Assembly (NCBI GenBank): GCA_903994635.1
Contig: CAJEXQ010000015.1
Location: 1-48,617 of the forward strand
Length of the DNA: 48,617 nt
Direction: 5' to 3'
Source of the DNA: an uncultured Chlorobiaceae bacterium
GTDB lineage: Bacteria > Bacteroidota > Chlorobiia > Chlorobiales > Chlorobiaceae
This document shows, piece by piece, positions 1 through 8,515 of the stretch. The notes under the pieces were generated by a model. It saw only the letters and a program-made list of their open reading frames with translations, was not told the DNA's origin and searched no databases. Within the stretch, counting starts at the first letter, position 1. Every line of letters begins with the position of its first letter. The position numbers and the translations under genes were made by a program.

Positions 1-225
1 GATTATGGTCTCATATTGCATGGTATCAAGATGCCGCCAGCGTTGTTCCGGCACCCGGTCATACACTTTACCAGCTAACCCACATTCTGGACAAACTACT
101 GCACCACCTATGAAACGAGCATGAATTTCTATCCGCTTGCTATCAGCAGAAAAATCGACGGCATCGACTGACCAAGTCAAGGGTAGACGTAAAAGGCTGT
201 GGTAATGAGTGGTTAACTTCTGCAT
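1..225 (-). CDS. ISL3-family transposase, N-terminal fragment cut by the window edge
   Basis: Seventy-five codons run from ATG 225 to the window edge. The protein begins MQKLTTHYHSLLRLPLTW and carries a zinc-ribbon half CPECG near residue 49. This is followed by YDRVPEQRWRHLDTMQYE, the conserved ISL3 stretch before the second cysteine pair and the DDE catalytic core. The catalytic part is not in the window, so activity cannot be judged. The gene points away from the interrupted ATPase gene, and only about 60 bases separate its start from the proposed IS end, as expected for a compact IS. Confidence 0.75.
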   Translation of the reverse strand, partial: MQKLTTHYHSLLRLPLTWSVDAVDFSADSKRIEIHARFIGGAVVCPECGLAGKVYDRVPEQRWRHLDTMQYETII

Positions 226-286
226 AAATTCAAATGCATCATGATACGCTTTTCTTCCACCTTTCCACTATAATATTCCAAGAGCC
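1..286 (-). mobile_element. ISL3-family insertion sequence, left part only
   Basis: The window opens inside an insertion sequence. It holds the 5' part of an ISL3-type transposase, and its outer end is placed near 286. There the minus strand reads GGCTCTTGGAATATT, and GGCTCTT is the start typical of ISL3-family terminal repeats. The ATPase reading frame next to it loses family similarity at the same point and stops 18 bases later. The other end and any 8-bp target duplication lie outside the window, so the exact boundary is an inference. Confidence 0.65.
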
Positions 287-1006
287 TCCATTTTTGGCAT
301 CCAGACACGACCAAGTTTGGCAATATATTCACCTGGATTTATGCCGTGAGCGGGAACTACGAGTATCTCCCCATTATGCGACAAGGAGCTTTGTGCCACC
401 ATATTTTGTAAAACGATATCGCCGTTGTTGACCAAATCTTCAACCAGCCAATCGGTAATACCAAAGAGCGGTCGGCGATCTTTTGGCAGTAATGCTGATG
501 ACAACCCTGGTGATTCCAAATCAAGATCAAGCACCATTACTCGTTTGCCCTCTTCAGCTAATGCCCAGGCTGTAGCCGCAAGTGCAGTGGAGCGCCCGAC
601 ACCGCCCTTTATTGAAAAGAATACTGTTCGAGGCACCGATGAGGTTAACGGAGAAATTCGTGACCAATTTCCCTCTACCGCCAAACGATCAAGAACAAAC
701 ACATCACTTGTTCCTTACCAGCGGAAACGATGATTCACGATCAAGAAAGCCCTGAATGTCAGGCTCGAACAACAAGGAGTGTTCTGGCGGATAGGCGTAT
801 GCACCCAACTTCTCAAATATCTGTCTGGTAATGAGAGTAAGCGTAGCTTGTTGAAGTTCAGAATCTTCCCACTTTTCGTCGATAATAAGCCGTATCCGAC
901 CATTCAAATCCCGATTAACCAGAACCGGTCTCATCGTGGCAATATCATCCTTAAACGCCAGAAGTATATTGGTCAGTACAGGGAGAATGTTATCAAAGGT
1001 CATCAT
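268..1006 (-). pseudogene. KGGVGR-motif variant ParA/MinD-like ATPase, frameshifted and truncated by an IS
   Basis: Two adjacent frames make one protein of the KGGVGR-variant ATPase family. Frame one (1006-704, 100 codons from ATG after a GAGGG ribosome site) gives the usual N-terminal domain, including RDLNGRIRLIIDEKWEDS. It ends at a TGA. A second frame takes over from about 711 with SDVFVLDRLAVEGNWSRI, then the deviant Walker A KGGVGRSTA, the Walker B-like VMVLDLDLESPGLSS, and VVPAHGINPGEYIAKLGRV. One missing base between 717 and 706 explains the switch. The second frame then runs into the ISL3 end near 286 and stops at 268, so perhaps half of the usual length is gone. The alternative, two real genes with GTG 702 as second start, fits the family architecture less well. 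These ATPases occur in accessory or conflict-type loci, but their exact role is not established. Confidence 0.7.
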
Positions 1007-1158
1007 GGGAGAATACCCTCAAGTTTGGCTGTTTTTAGCTTTAAAGCGGTATTGATGAAGATTACGACTCTTGATTTTCTGGTAAGAGGAGAAATAAAAG
1101 GGAAATACATTTTTAAGCGGCAAAATCCTGACCGCAAGACACCAAAGCGATGCTCCAG

Positions 1159-1554
1159 TTAATCAGGATTCATACATTTCACTCTTGAGTGGGGAATGTT
1201 GGGACTGCAGGGATCTACCGTGACTTCGCGCCGGGCTGGTGACAGCACCAGATCCATATCCTCCATTGGTACAGCGCCGAGCAACACTTCGTCACCCAAT
1301 ACCAATGCGCCCACATAACAAAAGCGATCCCGAAATTCTACTTTGATGGGCCCGGCGTAAGGGACGCTCATTGATCGGCCATCAGCAACCGTAACTTCGC
1401 GCTTTGAATCCATTTCAAGCTCAAGCTGAATGGCAATATGTTCAGGTATACAAAGCATCAAGGCTCCGGTATCAGCCAACGCCCGTGTGACAACAGGTGT
1501 TAAAATCTGATTGCGTGGGTTACTGAGTTTAATTTCAGCAAAGATATGCCCCAT
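1159..1554 (-). CDS. clan AA (retropepsin-like) aspartic protease
   Basis: A 131-residue protein with the single aspartic protease signature ALADTGALMLCIP at residues 26-38, where DTG is the catalytic triad of a half-protease that must dimerise. A glycine-rich flap region (VADGRSMSVPYAGPIKVEF) and a second hydrophobic LGDEVLLGAVPMEDMDL strand follow, as in the small bacterial clan AA family. There is no signal peptide, so it is probably cytoplasmic; the substrate is unknown. It lies 152 bases upstream of the broken ATPase gene on the same strand. Families of this kind are often stand-alone or associated with toxin-antitoxin-like accessory DNA, and nothing here shows a dedicated partner. The ATG is preceded by no clear ribosome site. 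Confidence 0.72.
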   Translation of the reverse strand: MGHIFAEIKLSNPRNQILTPVVTRALADTGALMLCIPEHIAIQLELEMDSKREVTVADGRSMSVPYAGPIKVEFRDRFCYVGALVLGDEVLLGAVPMEDMDLVLSPARREVTVDPCSPNIPHSRVKCMNPD

Positions 1555-1631
1555 TTCTACGGTATCGTTTTAGTTGGAAGTTGCGTGCTGATTAACCGCA
1601 GCAACGCCTATCCCTAATGTATAATTGCCCC

Positions 1632-1660
1632 AATATACATCGAATGGCGGTATCCCTCAA
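1632..1660 (-). promoter_or_regulatory. candidate sigma70-type promoter of the aspartic protease gene
   Basis: On the minus strand TTGAGG (1660-1655) and TATATT (1637-1632) are 17 bases apart, about 75 bases upstream of the ATG at 1554. The fit is good but based on sequence alone. Confidence 0.4.
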
Positions 1661-1798
1661 GGTATAATACTGATATATCGGAGTTTTCAATCAGCTCCAT
1701 CCTCCCTTTTTTCCCCCAATATCTTCAACCTTTGCTTATGGTTTGTTACTTTGTAGCAATTAAAACAAAGCCTTGTAACACAAACAATCCAGGATACT

Positions 1799-4700
1799 GT
1801 GAAACCAGCCACGATTGCTCCGCGTGAGATCCCTTTTAACTATACCTCTGCTGGCGACAGGCAGGCAATATCGTTCCTGCTTGGGGCGGATATTGTGCGG
1901 ATGCTCGATGAGCTTCGCGAGTTGCGGGTTACCGGAAGGTCGTCGCGGCTGCTTATGGGCATTATCGGTGAAATTCTTATTCACCGGCGTAATCCCTATC
2001 TTTTTCAGGAGCTGGTGGACTCTTCCTCACGCCGTCGGCGCTTGTTTGAGAGAGCTTTTAATGAACTCAATACTATTGCTGAAACGGCTAATGGTGAAAC
2101 GAGGGTCTCTGCTATTGTGGCGGCTCTGCGTGAGCAGCTTGAGCGGTTTCGGTCGGCGGTCGAGAAGACGCCGGAATTGCGCCGTCGCCTGAAGCGGGAG
2201 CTTGGCGCAGTAGTTGGAGCCAGGAATGTGCTTTTTGATCCTTTTTCTCTTGCGGCTCATGCCACTGATGCTACGGACTGGAGGCTTCATCTTCCCTCGG
2301 CGGTGGTGACGCCCGATGAGGAGTCGCAGGTTGCGCCGCTCATTATCGCAATTGCTGCGCTCGGGCTGCATGTAATTCCTCGTGGTGCTGGCACCGGCCT
2401 CACTGGCGGGGCGGTGCCGCTGAGGTCGCGGTGTGTCGTTGTCAATATGGAGAAGCTTAACCGCATTCGTGGTATTTCGGAACGTGAATTTCAGCTTGAC
2501 AATGGTCAGATAGCGCTAGCCTCAGTGATTGATGTCGAGGCGGGTGTGGTGACGGAGAGTGCGATGGAGAAGGCTGACGAGCATGGGCTTGTGTTTGCGA
2601 CTGATCCGACAAGTGAGTGGTCCTGCACGGTTGGTGGCAATATTGCTGAAAATGCCGGTGGAAAGATGGCCGTGCGCTGGGGAACCTGCATCGACAACCT
2701 CCTTGAGTGGCGCATGGCGATGCCCTCCGGGGAGAACTGGATTGTGAAGCGGGTTGATCACCGGTTGCGGAAAATTTTGCATGAAGATACGGTCACCTTT
2801 GAGGTGTGGAATGAGTCGGGCAAGAGGATTGATCGCATTGAGCTGCTTGGTACCGATATTCGTAAAAAAGGGCTCTGGAAGGATATTACCAACAAGGCGC
2901 TCGGGGGAGTGCCCGGCCTTCAGAAGGAGGGGACTGACGGAGTCATAACTTCAGCCACTTTTGTGCTCTATCCGAAGTATCCTGAAAAGAGGACGCTCTG
3001 TCTTGAGTTTTTTGGGCCCGATATGGACGAGGCGAGCCGGGTGATTCTTGAGCTGTCAAAAATTTTTCCTCTCCATTCTGAAAATCGCGAGGCGCTGCTG
3101 GCGCTTGAGCATTTTGATGATGAGTATATACGGGCTATTGACTATAAGGTGAAGGCGCCCCGTGCCCAGACGCCGAAAGCGGTGCTGCTGATTGATATTG
3201 CCGGTAACAGCGAGGCTGAGGTGCAGAGTGGCGTTGAGCGGGTGGAACGTCTGCTTGAGCCGCATCCGAATACGCTGATGTTTCTGGCCAGGGATAATGC
3301 GGAGGGAGTCCGTTTCTGGGCCGACCGTAAAAAGCTTGGCGCGATTGCCCGCAGAACCAATGCGTTCAAGCTGAACGAGGATATTGTTATTCCGCTTGAG
3401 GCGCTGGCCGAGTTCTCCCGTTTTATCGACAAGCTCAATATTGATGAGGAGCGCTATGCCCAGTGTCGGTTTGTGCAGCGTTCAGAGGATATTCTTTCGA
3501 CAGCAAAGGTGAATGGGGATGGCGGCCAGTTTACCTCCAAAATTCCTGCCGGGCTTGAACTTTGCCATAAGTTTGATGAGAGAATTGTTGCGGAGCCGGA
3601 GGAGTCTCTTCGTTCTCTCGCTGTGGTGCAGGAGCTGGCCAGAGAGCTGGGTGAACTGGTGCAGGGCTATCCCGAGATGGAGGCAGCCCTGGATGGCGCG
3701 TATCATTATGTCCGCGACCGGCGCATTGTGCTGGCGACGCACATGCATGCCGGTGATGGCAACGTTCATGTCAACGTGCCGGTTCTCTCGAATGACCGTC
3801 CGATGCTTGAGCGTGCCGACAAGGTGATCGACCATGTTATGGAGAAGGTAGTCACTCTTGGCGGAGTGGTGTCTGGCGAGCACGGGATCGGTGTCACCAA
3901 GCTGAAATATCTTGATCCGGCCATTGTTGAAGAGCTTTCCCGCTATCGGCGCAAAGTTGATCCGAAGGGGATCATGAATCCCGGCAAGCTTGATGATTAT
4001 GAGGCGCTTAATCATATTTTTACACCATCATTCAATCTGCTTGAACTTGAGGCGCATATTCTCAAGCGAGCCCAGATTGAGGTGCTCTCGAAAAAGGTTG
4101 ACTACTGTATCCGGTGCGGCAAATGCAAGACCGATTGCTGCGTTTATTATCCAGCGAGAGGAATGTTTTACCATCCACGGAACAAGAATCTTGCCATCGG
4201 ATCGCTGATTGAGGCGCTTCTTTTTGATGCCCAGCGCGAGCGTACCACCGATTTTGCCCTCCTGCAGTGGCTTGAAGAGGTGGCCGACCACTGCACGATC
4301 TGCCATAAATGTCTCAAACCTTGCCCGGTTGATATTGATACCGGCGAAGTGTCGGTACTGGAGCGTGAAATTCTTTCGGAGTGGGGATTCAAGCACTCGT
4401 CGCCGGTCACGGAATTGACATTGCGCTATCTCGACAGTCGTTCGCCTGCCTTCAATGCGCTTTTCCGCCATGCAGTGCTCAGGATGGGCGGCGCTGCCCA
4501 GCGGGCAGGCAACAAGCTTTCGTCTCCGTTGCAGCCAGAAAATGATCCACCGCGATTCTATCCGCTTCGTCTGCTGCGCTCTCCGGTGCCGCCGGTGCCT
4601 GAAGAGACGCTTCGCGATCTGCTGCCGGAGTGCGGTCCTGACCAGGTACTGGTATTCGAACCTTACCGAGAGGTGACAGGCAATGTTTTCTATTTTCCGG

Positions 4701-5428
4701 GATGTGGTTCGGAGCGGATGAACTCGACTATTTCGATGGCGGCAATTCATGTTTTGCTTGAGCTTGGCACAAGGGTGGTGCTTCCGCCCCCGTTTCTTTG
4801 CTGTGGTTTTCCGGCACACGTCAATGCCAAAACCGACCAGTATTCGAGCATTGTGCTGCGTAATACGGTGCTTTTCAGCCAGATCAGGGAGATGTTCTCC
4901 TACTTCGATTTTGACGGCTGCGTGGTGAGCTGTGGTACCTGCATGGAGGGGCTTGATGCTATTGAGACCGGCAAGTTGTTTGGCGGAAAGATCACGGATA
5001 TTTCAGCTTATGCTCTTGAAAAAGGGCTGAAACTCAATGGCGAAGGCGATTATCTCTATCACGCTCCCTGTCACGACTCACTCTCCGGCAAGGCATGCGA
5101 AACATTGCGCACTCTTGGAGGTTTTGGTCGTGTGACCGCTGTGCCGCACTGCTGTTCGGAGGCAGGAACGCTGGCACTGTCGCGCCCCGACATTACAGAC
5201 TCCATGCTTCACCGCAAACGTGATGCCATTACTGAGGTGATGCATGGTCAATCGAAAGCCGTCATGCTGACCAACTGTCCGTCATGCGTGCAGGGGCTTG
5301 GCAGAAATCTTGATCTTGGCATTGTGCCGCAGCATATTGTGGTGACGCTGGCGGAAAAAATCTCCGGATCAGGCTGGATGGAGTTGATGCGGAAGCAGAC
5401 AGCAGGCGCAACTGCAGTGAGCTTTTAA
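1799..5428 (+). CDS. giant FAD-linked oxidase with 4Fe-4S and CCG domains (DUF3683 family)
   Basis: This 1209-residue protein joins three modules. Residues 1-100 match the DUF3683 N-terminal domain. Residues about 165-750 form a D-lactate/glycolate dehydrogenase-like FAD oxidase: the FAD-binding PRGAGTGLTGG near 194, DPTSEWSCTVGGNIAENAGG near 277, and the C-terminal GDGNVHVNVP and SGEHGIG near 693. Then come two 4Fe-4S clusters (CIRCGKCKTDC near 770, CTICHKCLKPCP near 831) and two CCG cysteine-rich repeats (FPGCGSER near 966 with LCCGF near 1000, and HCCSEAG plus TNCPSC near 1158) as in GlpC/LutA/HdrB. The expected role is oxidation of a 2-hydroxy acid with electrons passed through FeS centres to a quinone or other carrier; the substrate is not shown. 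It has no signal peptide or membrane segment. The start is GTG 1799 after AGGA, and an aminotransferase gene follows 21 bases later. Confidence 0.85.
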   Translation: MKPATIAPREIPFNYTSAGDRQAISFLLGADIVRMLDELRELRVTGRSSRLLMGIIGEILIHRRNPYLFQELVDSSSRRRRLFERAFNELNTIAETANGETRVSAIVAALREQLERFRSAVEKTPELRRRLKRELGAVVGARNVLFDPFSLAAHATDATDWRLHLPSAVVTPDEESQVAPLIIAIAALGLHVIPRGAGTGLTGGAVPLRSRCVVVNMEKLNRIRGISEREFQLDNGQIALASVIDVEAGVVTESAMEKADEHGLVFATDPTSEWSCTVGGNIAENAGGKMAVRWGTCIDNLLEWRMAMPSGENWIVKRVDHRLRKILHEDTVTFEVWNESGKRIDRIELLGTDIRKKGLWKDITNKALGGVPGLQKEGTDGVITSATFVLYPKYPEKRTLCLEFFGPDMDEASRVILELSKIFPLHSENREALLALEHFDDEYIRAIDYKVKAPRAQTPKAVLLIDIAGNSEAEVQSGVERVERLLEPHPNTLMFLARDNAEGVRFWADRKKLGAIARRTNAFKLNEDIVIPLEALAEFSRFIDKLNIDEERYAQCRFVQRSEDILSTAKVNGDGGQFTSKIPAGLELCHKFDERIVAEPEESLRSLAVVQELARELGELVQGYPEMEAALDGAYHYVRDRRIVLATHMHAGDGNVHVNVPVLSNDRPMLERADKVIDHVMEKVVTLGGVVSGEHGIGVTKLKYLDPAIVEELSRYRRKVDPKGIMNPGKLDDYEALNHIFTPSFNLLELEAHILKRAQIEVLSKKVDYCIRCGKCKTDCCVYYPARGMFYHPRNKNLAIGSLIEALLFDAQRERTTDFALLQWLEEVADHCTICHKCLKPCPVDIDTGEVSVLEREILSEWGFKHSSPVTELTLRYLDSRSPAFNALFRHAVLRMGGAAQRAGNKLSSPLQPENDPPRFYPLRLLRSPVPPVPEETLRDLLPECGPDQVLVFEPYREVTGNVFYFPGCGSERMNSTISMAAIHVLLELGTRVVLPPPFLCCGFPAHVNAKTDQYSSIVLRNTVLFSQIREMFSYFDFDGCVVSCGTCMEGLDAIETGKLFGGKITDISAYALEKGLKLNGEGDYLYHAPCHDSLSGKACETLRTLGGFGRVTAVPHCCSEAGTLALSRPDITDSMLHRKRDAITEVMHGQSKAVMLTNCPSCVQGLGRNLDLGIVPQHIVVTLAEKISGSGWMELMRKQTAGATAVSF

Positions 5429-5449
5429 CGGACTACTAATAAAAGAGTT

Positions 5450-6610
5450 ATGGGGCTAACGTTAAGTGACCGGCACGCCTGTGTCTTGCAGTCTGAAATT
5501 CGCAACATGTCGATTGAGTGCAGCCGGGCAGGAGGCATCAATCTTGCCCAGGGGGTTTGCGATACTCCTGTGCCTGAAGCTGTTCTTCAAGGGGCAGCAG
5601 ATGCGGTGAGGCAGGGGATGAACACCTATACTCACTACGCTGGCCTGCTTCAACTTCGGGAGGCGATTGCGCTCAAGCAGAAGAGTTATTGTGGCTTAAC
5701 CTACGATCCACAGAGCGAGATTATTGTGAGTGCCGGGGCAACGGGCGCTCTCTACTGTGCGTTTCAGGCTCTCCTTAATCCGGGCGATGAGGTGATTGTG
5801 TTCGAGCCTTTTTATGGGTACCATATCAGTACCTTGCAGGCGGCGGAGGCTGTGCCGGTTTATCTGCCGCTGATGCTGCCCGGGTGGTCGTTCAGCGAGC
5901 ATGATCTTGAGCATCTTGTTACACCCCGTACCCGAGCCATTATTGTCAATACTCCAGCCAACCCCTCTGGCAAGATTTTTTCAAGACAGGAGTTTGAGCT
6001 TGTTGCCTCTTTTGCTGAACGGTACGATCTCTTTGTTTATACTGATGAAATTTATGAGCATTTTGTGTATGGTGGTCGTACGCATCGCTCTTTTGCAGCG
6101 TTGCCGGGGATGAGGGAGCGGACGATTACCATTTCAGGCTCATCCAAAACCTTCAGTGTCACCGGCTGGCGGATTGGTTATGCGCTTTGTGATGCCCATT
6201 GGGCGAGGGCGATTGGTTATTTCAATGATCTGGTCTATGTCTGTGCACCTGCGCCGCTTCAAGCGGGAGTTGCCAGAGGGATGCGGGAGCTTGATGACGG
6301 TTATTATCGCGGCCTTGCTGTTGATTATCAGGCAAAACGCGACCGCTTCTGCGCAGCCCTCTCAAGAGCCGGATTGAAGCCTCATATTCCTGATGGAGCC
6401 TATTATGTGTTGGCTGATGTTTCAACCATTCCCGGTACAACGGGCAAGGAGCGGGCAATGCATATTTTGCATACAACAGGAGTGGCCAGTGTGCCCGGCG
6501 GGGCATTCTATCACGACAAAAGAGGGGAGTGTATGGTGCGATTCTGTTTTGCAAAGGAGGATGCTGTATTGGAGGAGGCATGTCAGCGGTTGCAGCTTCT
6601 CGCTGAATAA
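5450..6610 (+). CDS. PLP-dependent class I/II aminotransferase
   Basis: A 386-residue fold-type I aminotransferase. Seen are the cofactor-pocket NTPANPSGK near residue 167, YTDEIYEHFVYGG near 200 with the Asp that holds the pyridine nitrogen, the Schiff-base lysine in SGSSKTFSVTGWRIGY near 235, and the carboxylate-binding arginine in ECMVRFCFA near the C-terminus. It resembles the aspartate/kynurenine/glutamine-transaminase group; the amino donor cannot be fixed from sequence. It starts 21 bases after the large FAD oxidase, probably in one transcript. A 2-oxo acid made by the oxidase could be the acceptor here, but that link is an inference. A second, clearly different aminotransferase is encoded at 20612. 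Confidence 0.85.
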   Translation: MGLTLSDRHACVLQSEIRNMSIECSRAGGINLAQGVCDTPVPEAVLQGAADAVRQGMNTYTHYAGLLQLREAIALKQKSYCGLTYDPQSEIIVSAGATGALYCAFQALLNPGDEVIVFEPFYGYHISTLQAAEAVPVYLPLMLPGWSFSEHDLEHLVTPRTRAIIVNTPANPSGKIFSRQEFELVASFAERYDLFVYTDEIYEHFVYGGRTHRSFAALPGMRERTITISGSSKTFSVTGWRIGYALCDAHWARAIGYFNDLVYVCAPAPLQAGVARGMRELDDGYYRGLAVDYQAKRDRFCAALSRAGLKPHIPDGAYYVLADVSTIPGTTGKERAMHILHTTGVASVPGGAFYHDKRGECMVRFCFAKEDAVLEEACQRLQLLAE

Positions 6611-6653
6611 CAAGCCAGGTAGTGGCGGCATATCGGTAGCCCTGGGATAAAAA

Positions 6654-7078
6654 AAGCTGAAACCGAAAGCTATAAGCCGAATTCTGTGGATTACCCGGAA
6701 AACCGGGTAAAGCTGCAGTCATTTATCTAATGCGGCTTACCCGAAAACTCTCCTTGCGGAATTGAACGGGCCGCTCTCTTCCCTTGGTAGGGAAAGCTTT
6801 CCTATTTAGCCTTGCTTCGGGGAGGTTTGCCAAGCACATTGCATTACTGCACTGTCTGGTGGTCTCTTACACCGCCGTTTCACCCTTACTCCGTTTTATC
6901 AATTGGTAAAACGGGGCGGTCTGTTTTCTGTTGCACTCTCTGTGATAACCGGCTTGCGCCGTCATCCCCGGGCTTGAGCCTTGCAGCTCTCGACCGGCAC
7001 CCTGCCCTGTGAAGTTCGGACTTTCCTCTGCGCAACCTTGGGCGTTGCACGGCGACTGCACACTTGCGATTTCAGCTT
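6654..7078 (-). ncRNA. rnpB: RNase P RNA (bacterial type A)
   Basis: The minus strand contains the universal RNase P core: GAGGAAAGTCCGAACTTCAC then GGGCAGGGTGCC near the 5' side (about 7028-6996), GTAAGGGTGAAACGGCGGTG in the middle, and the 3' signature ACAGAATTCGGCTTAT (about 6690-6674). The ends are set by helix P1: AAGCTGAAATCG at 7078-7067 pairs with CGGTTTCAGCTT at 6665-6654. A run of T follows immediately, so P1 and the T run can serve as the terminator. The RNA cleaves 5' leaders from tRNA precursors. It lies between the convergent aminotransferase gene and the zinc-ribbon protein gene. Confidence 0.93.
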
Positions 7079-7102
7079 TACAAAGAACGTTTAAAAAATC
7101 AA

Positions 7103-7903
7103 TTAAGCCTCAGCCTCTTCAAAAAGTTTTTCATGAACGACAATACGTCCGCACGACTCGCAGAGGTAGAAACCGCCCTGTACAATCATGGTGTGACGAT
7201 TGGTAGGAACCCTTGTGTTACAGCCGGAGCAGGCGTTGCGGTTCAGTTTGACGACAGCATTTCGCAAGGTACCACTTCTGAGATGGTCGTATTTGTCGAG
7301 CAGCCTTTTTGCCTCTTCTTCAATATGGGCACGCTGTTTATCTACCTTCAGCTTCAGGGAGTCTACATCCTCGGCGGTTTCAATAACAATGCTCTCCAGC
7401 TCCTCTTTTTTCTGGTCAACCTGTTTTTTCAGATCTTCAAGTTGCTGATGCAGTACGTCATCTGGCATCATCTCCTCGGTAATCTCGTCGTAGCGATTTT
7501 CAGTGATCATCTGCTGCCCCCTTTTCTGTATCTCCTGAGCTTTCTGGACGGCATGGACAATATCCTGAAGCTGAATCTCAGCCAGGGCGATCTCTTTCTC
7601 TTCGTATTCAATCTGCTTGGAGAGGGCGTCATACTCCTTGTTGTTGCGGGCGAGTGTCTGTTTTTCCTTGAAGTTAAGGATCTTGTTTTTACACTCGTTG
7701 ATGGTTTCGTGCAGGCGTGATCGCTGCTTCAACTGGTCGTCGGCGATTTTCTTTCGCGACTCAATCTGGCGGATTGTAAAGAGCAGATCTTCGTCGAGGG
7801 CATCAATCTCTTCTGGCAGTCCTTTTTGAAGACTGACTATGCTTTCTATCTGATTATCAAGGTGCTGAAGCTTGACAAGGAGATTTATTTTGGTATGATC
7901 CAC
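7103..7903 (-). CDS. C4-type zinc-ribbon coiled-coil protein (COG1579, zf-RING_7)
   Basis: A 266-residue protein. Residues about 5-205 are almost entirely heptad-rich, charged coiled coil. The C-terminus has the zinc ribbon CSGC (near 226) paired with CESC (near 249), followed by GRIVV, the signature of COG1579. Structures of relatives show a long helical hairpin and suggest nucleic-acid binding, but the function is not settled. It is encoded just upstream of rnpB on the same strand (24-base gap), so the two may share a transcript. In some Gram-negative and Bacteroidetes-type genomes relatives lie beside YqfO/NIF3-type genes, which are absent here. Confidence 0.85.
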   Translation of the reverse strand: MDHTKINLLVKLQHLDNQIESIVSLQKGLPEEIDALDEDLLFTIRQIESRKKIADDQLKQRSRLHETINECKNKILNFKEKQTLARNNKEYDALSKQIEYEEKEIALAEIQLQDIVHAVQKAQEIQKRGQQMITENRYDEITEEMMPDDVLHQQLEDLKKQVDQKKEELESIVIETAEDVDSLKLKVDKQRAHIEEEAKRLLDKYDHLRSGTLRNAVVKLNRNACSGCNTRVPTNRHTMIVQGGFYLCESCGRIVVHEKLFEEAEA

Positions 7904-7933
7904 TACGGCAGATGTTTTTGGTTATTAAAACAT

Positions 7934-7962
7934 AAAAAAAGCACCGTCTTCAGAAGAGGTGC
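7934..7962 (-). terminator. rho-independent terminator after rpmG-tRNA-Leu
   Basis: A GCACC/GGTGC stem (7941-7962) with an inner TCTT/AAGA helix is followed on the minus strand by seven T. It sits about 105 bases downstream of tRNA-Leu and would end that transcript before the zinc-ribbon gene. Confidence 0.7.
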
Positions 7963-8068
7963 ATACCTGTGTGTTGTATGTAAAAAACCCGATCTGAGAT
8001 GAACCAACTGCTGCTACTGTGATCTCAAGCATCATTATCTGCACCTCGCTCTTGTATATATTAGTTTG

Positions 8069-8150
8069 TGCCCGAAAGGAGACTCGAACTCCTACACCTT
8101 GCGGCGCGCGTCCCTGAAACGCGTGCGTCTACCAATTCCGCCATTCGGGC
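8069..8150 (-). tRNA. tRNA-Leu (anticodon CAG)
   Basis: The acceptor stem GCCCGAA (5') pairs with TTCGGGC (3') and the discriminator is A. A D arm GCGGAATTGGTAGACGC is present. The anticodon stem CGCGT/ACGCG encloses the loop TTCAGGG, giving CAG. A long variable arm and T arm GGAGTTCGAGTCTCC complete a class II leucine tRNA of 82 bases. The 3' CCA is not encoded. It lies 32 bases after rpmG and is probably co-transcribed with it. Confidence 0.95.
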
Positions 8151-8182
8151 ATTGCTCTATGCCTGCACCAGATACAGAGAAG

Positions 8183-8365
8183 CTACTTAATCTCCTTGTG
8201 CAGAGTGTGTCGCTGCATGTTGGGATTATACTTTTTCAAGATAAGACGTTCTGTGGTATTTTTCTTGTTTTTTGTTGTCGTATATCTTGAAACGGTTTTA
8301 CCCTCTTTTTTTGCTTCAGTACATTCAAGGGTGATGACGATTCTATTCTCTTTTCCTTTTGCCAT
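8183..8365 (-). CDS. rpmG: large ribosomal subunit protein bL33
   Basis: A 60-residue basic protein beginning [19 protein letters not shown] and ending LHKEIK, the full length and pattern of bL33, including [22 protein letters not shown]. It lacks the CxxC pairs, so it is the zinc-free (C-minus) form. The longer frame upstream of this ATG is not used: bL33 begins at this methionine and the extra 40 codons have no family counterpart. tRNA-Leu follows on the same strand and lysA diverges. Confidence 0.92.
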   Translation of the reverse strand: MAKGKENRIVITLECTEAKKEGKTVSRYTTTKNKKNTTERLILKKYNPNMQRHTLHKEIK

Positions 8366-8515
8366 GATAACTTCGATCAGGTGTGTAAAATTATAAACAG
8401 TCTTCAATATAAGTTCAATAAGGTAATTTTGCAACTTATGGTTTTTTCTTTCTCTCATAACAGGAGAAAAGCTATTTTTCGCCATCTTTCTAACCCTTTA
8501 AATGGTAATGGAACC

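Noticed and set aside
4028..4819. A 263-codon minus-strand frame inside the FAD oxidase gene
   Set aside because: The sense strand encodes iron-sulfur and CCG motifs without interruption; the antisense frame shows no family signal.
7064..7720. A 218-codon plus-strand frame opposite the zinc-ribbon gene and rnpB
   Set aside because: It is antisense to a clear coiled-coil zinc-ribbon protein and begins within the RNase P RNA; its leucine/phenylalanine-rich text is the reverse of glutamate/lysine codons.
8366..8485. N-terminal extension of bL33 by 40 codons
   Set aside because: The bL33 family starts at MAKGKENR; the extra codons lie in the region between divergent genes.
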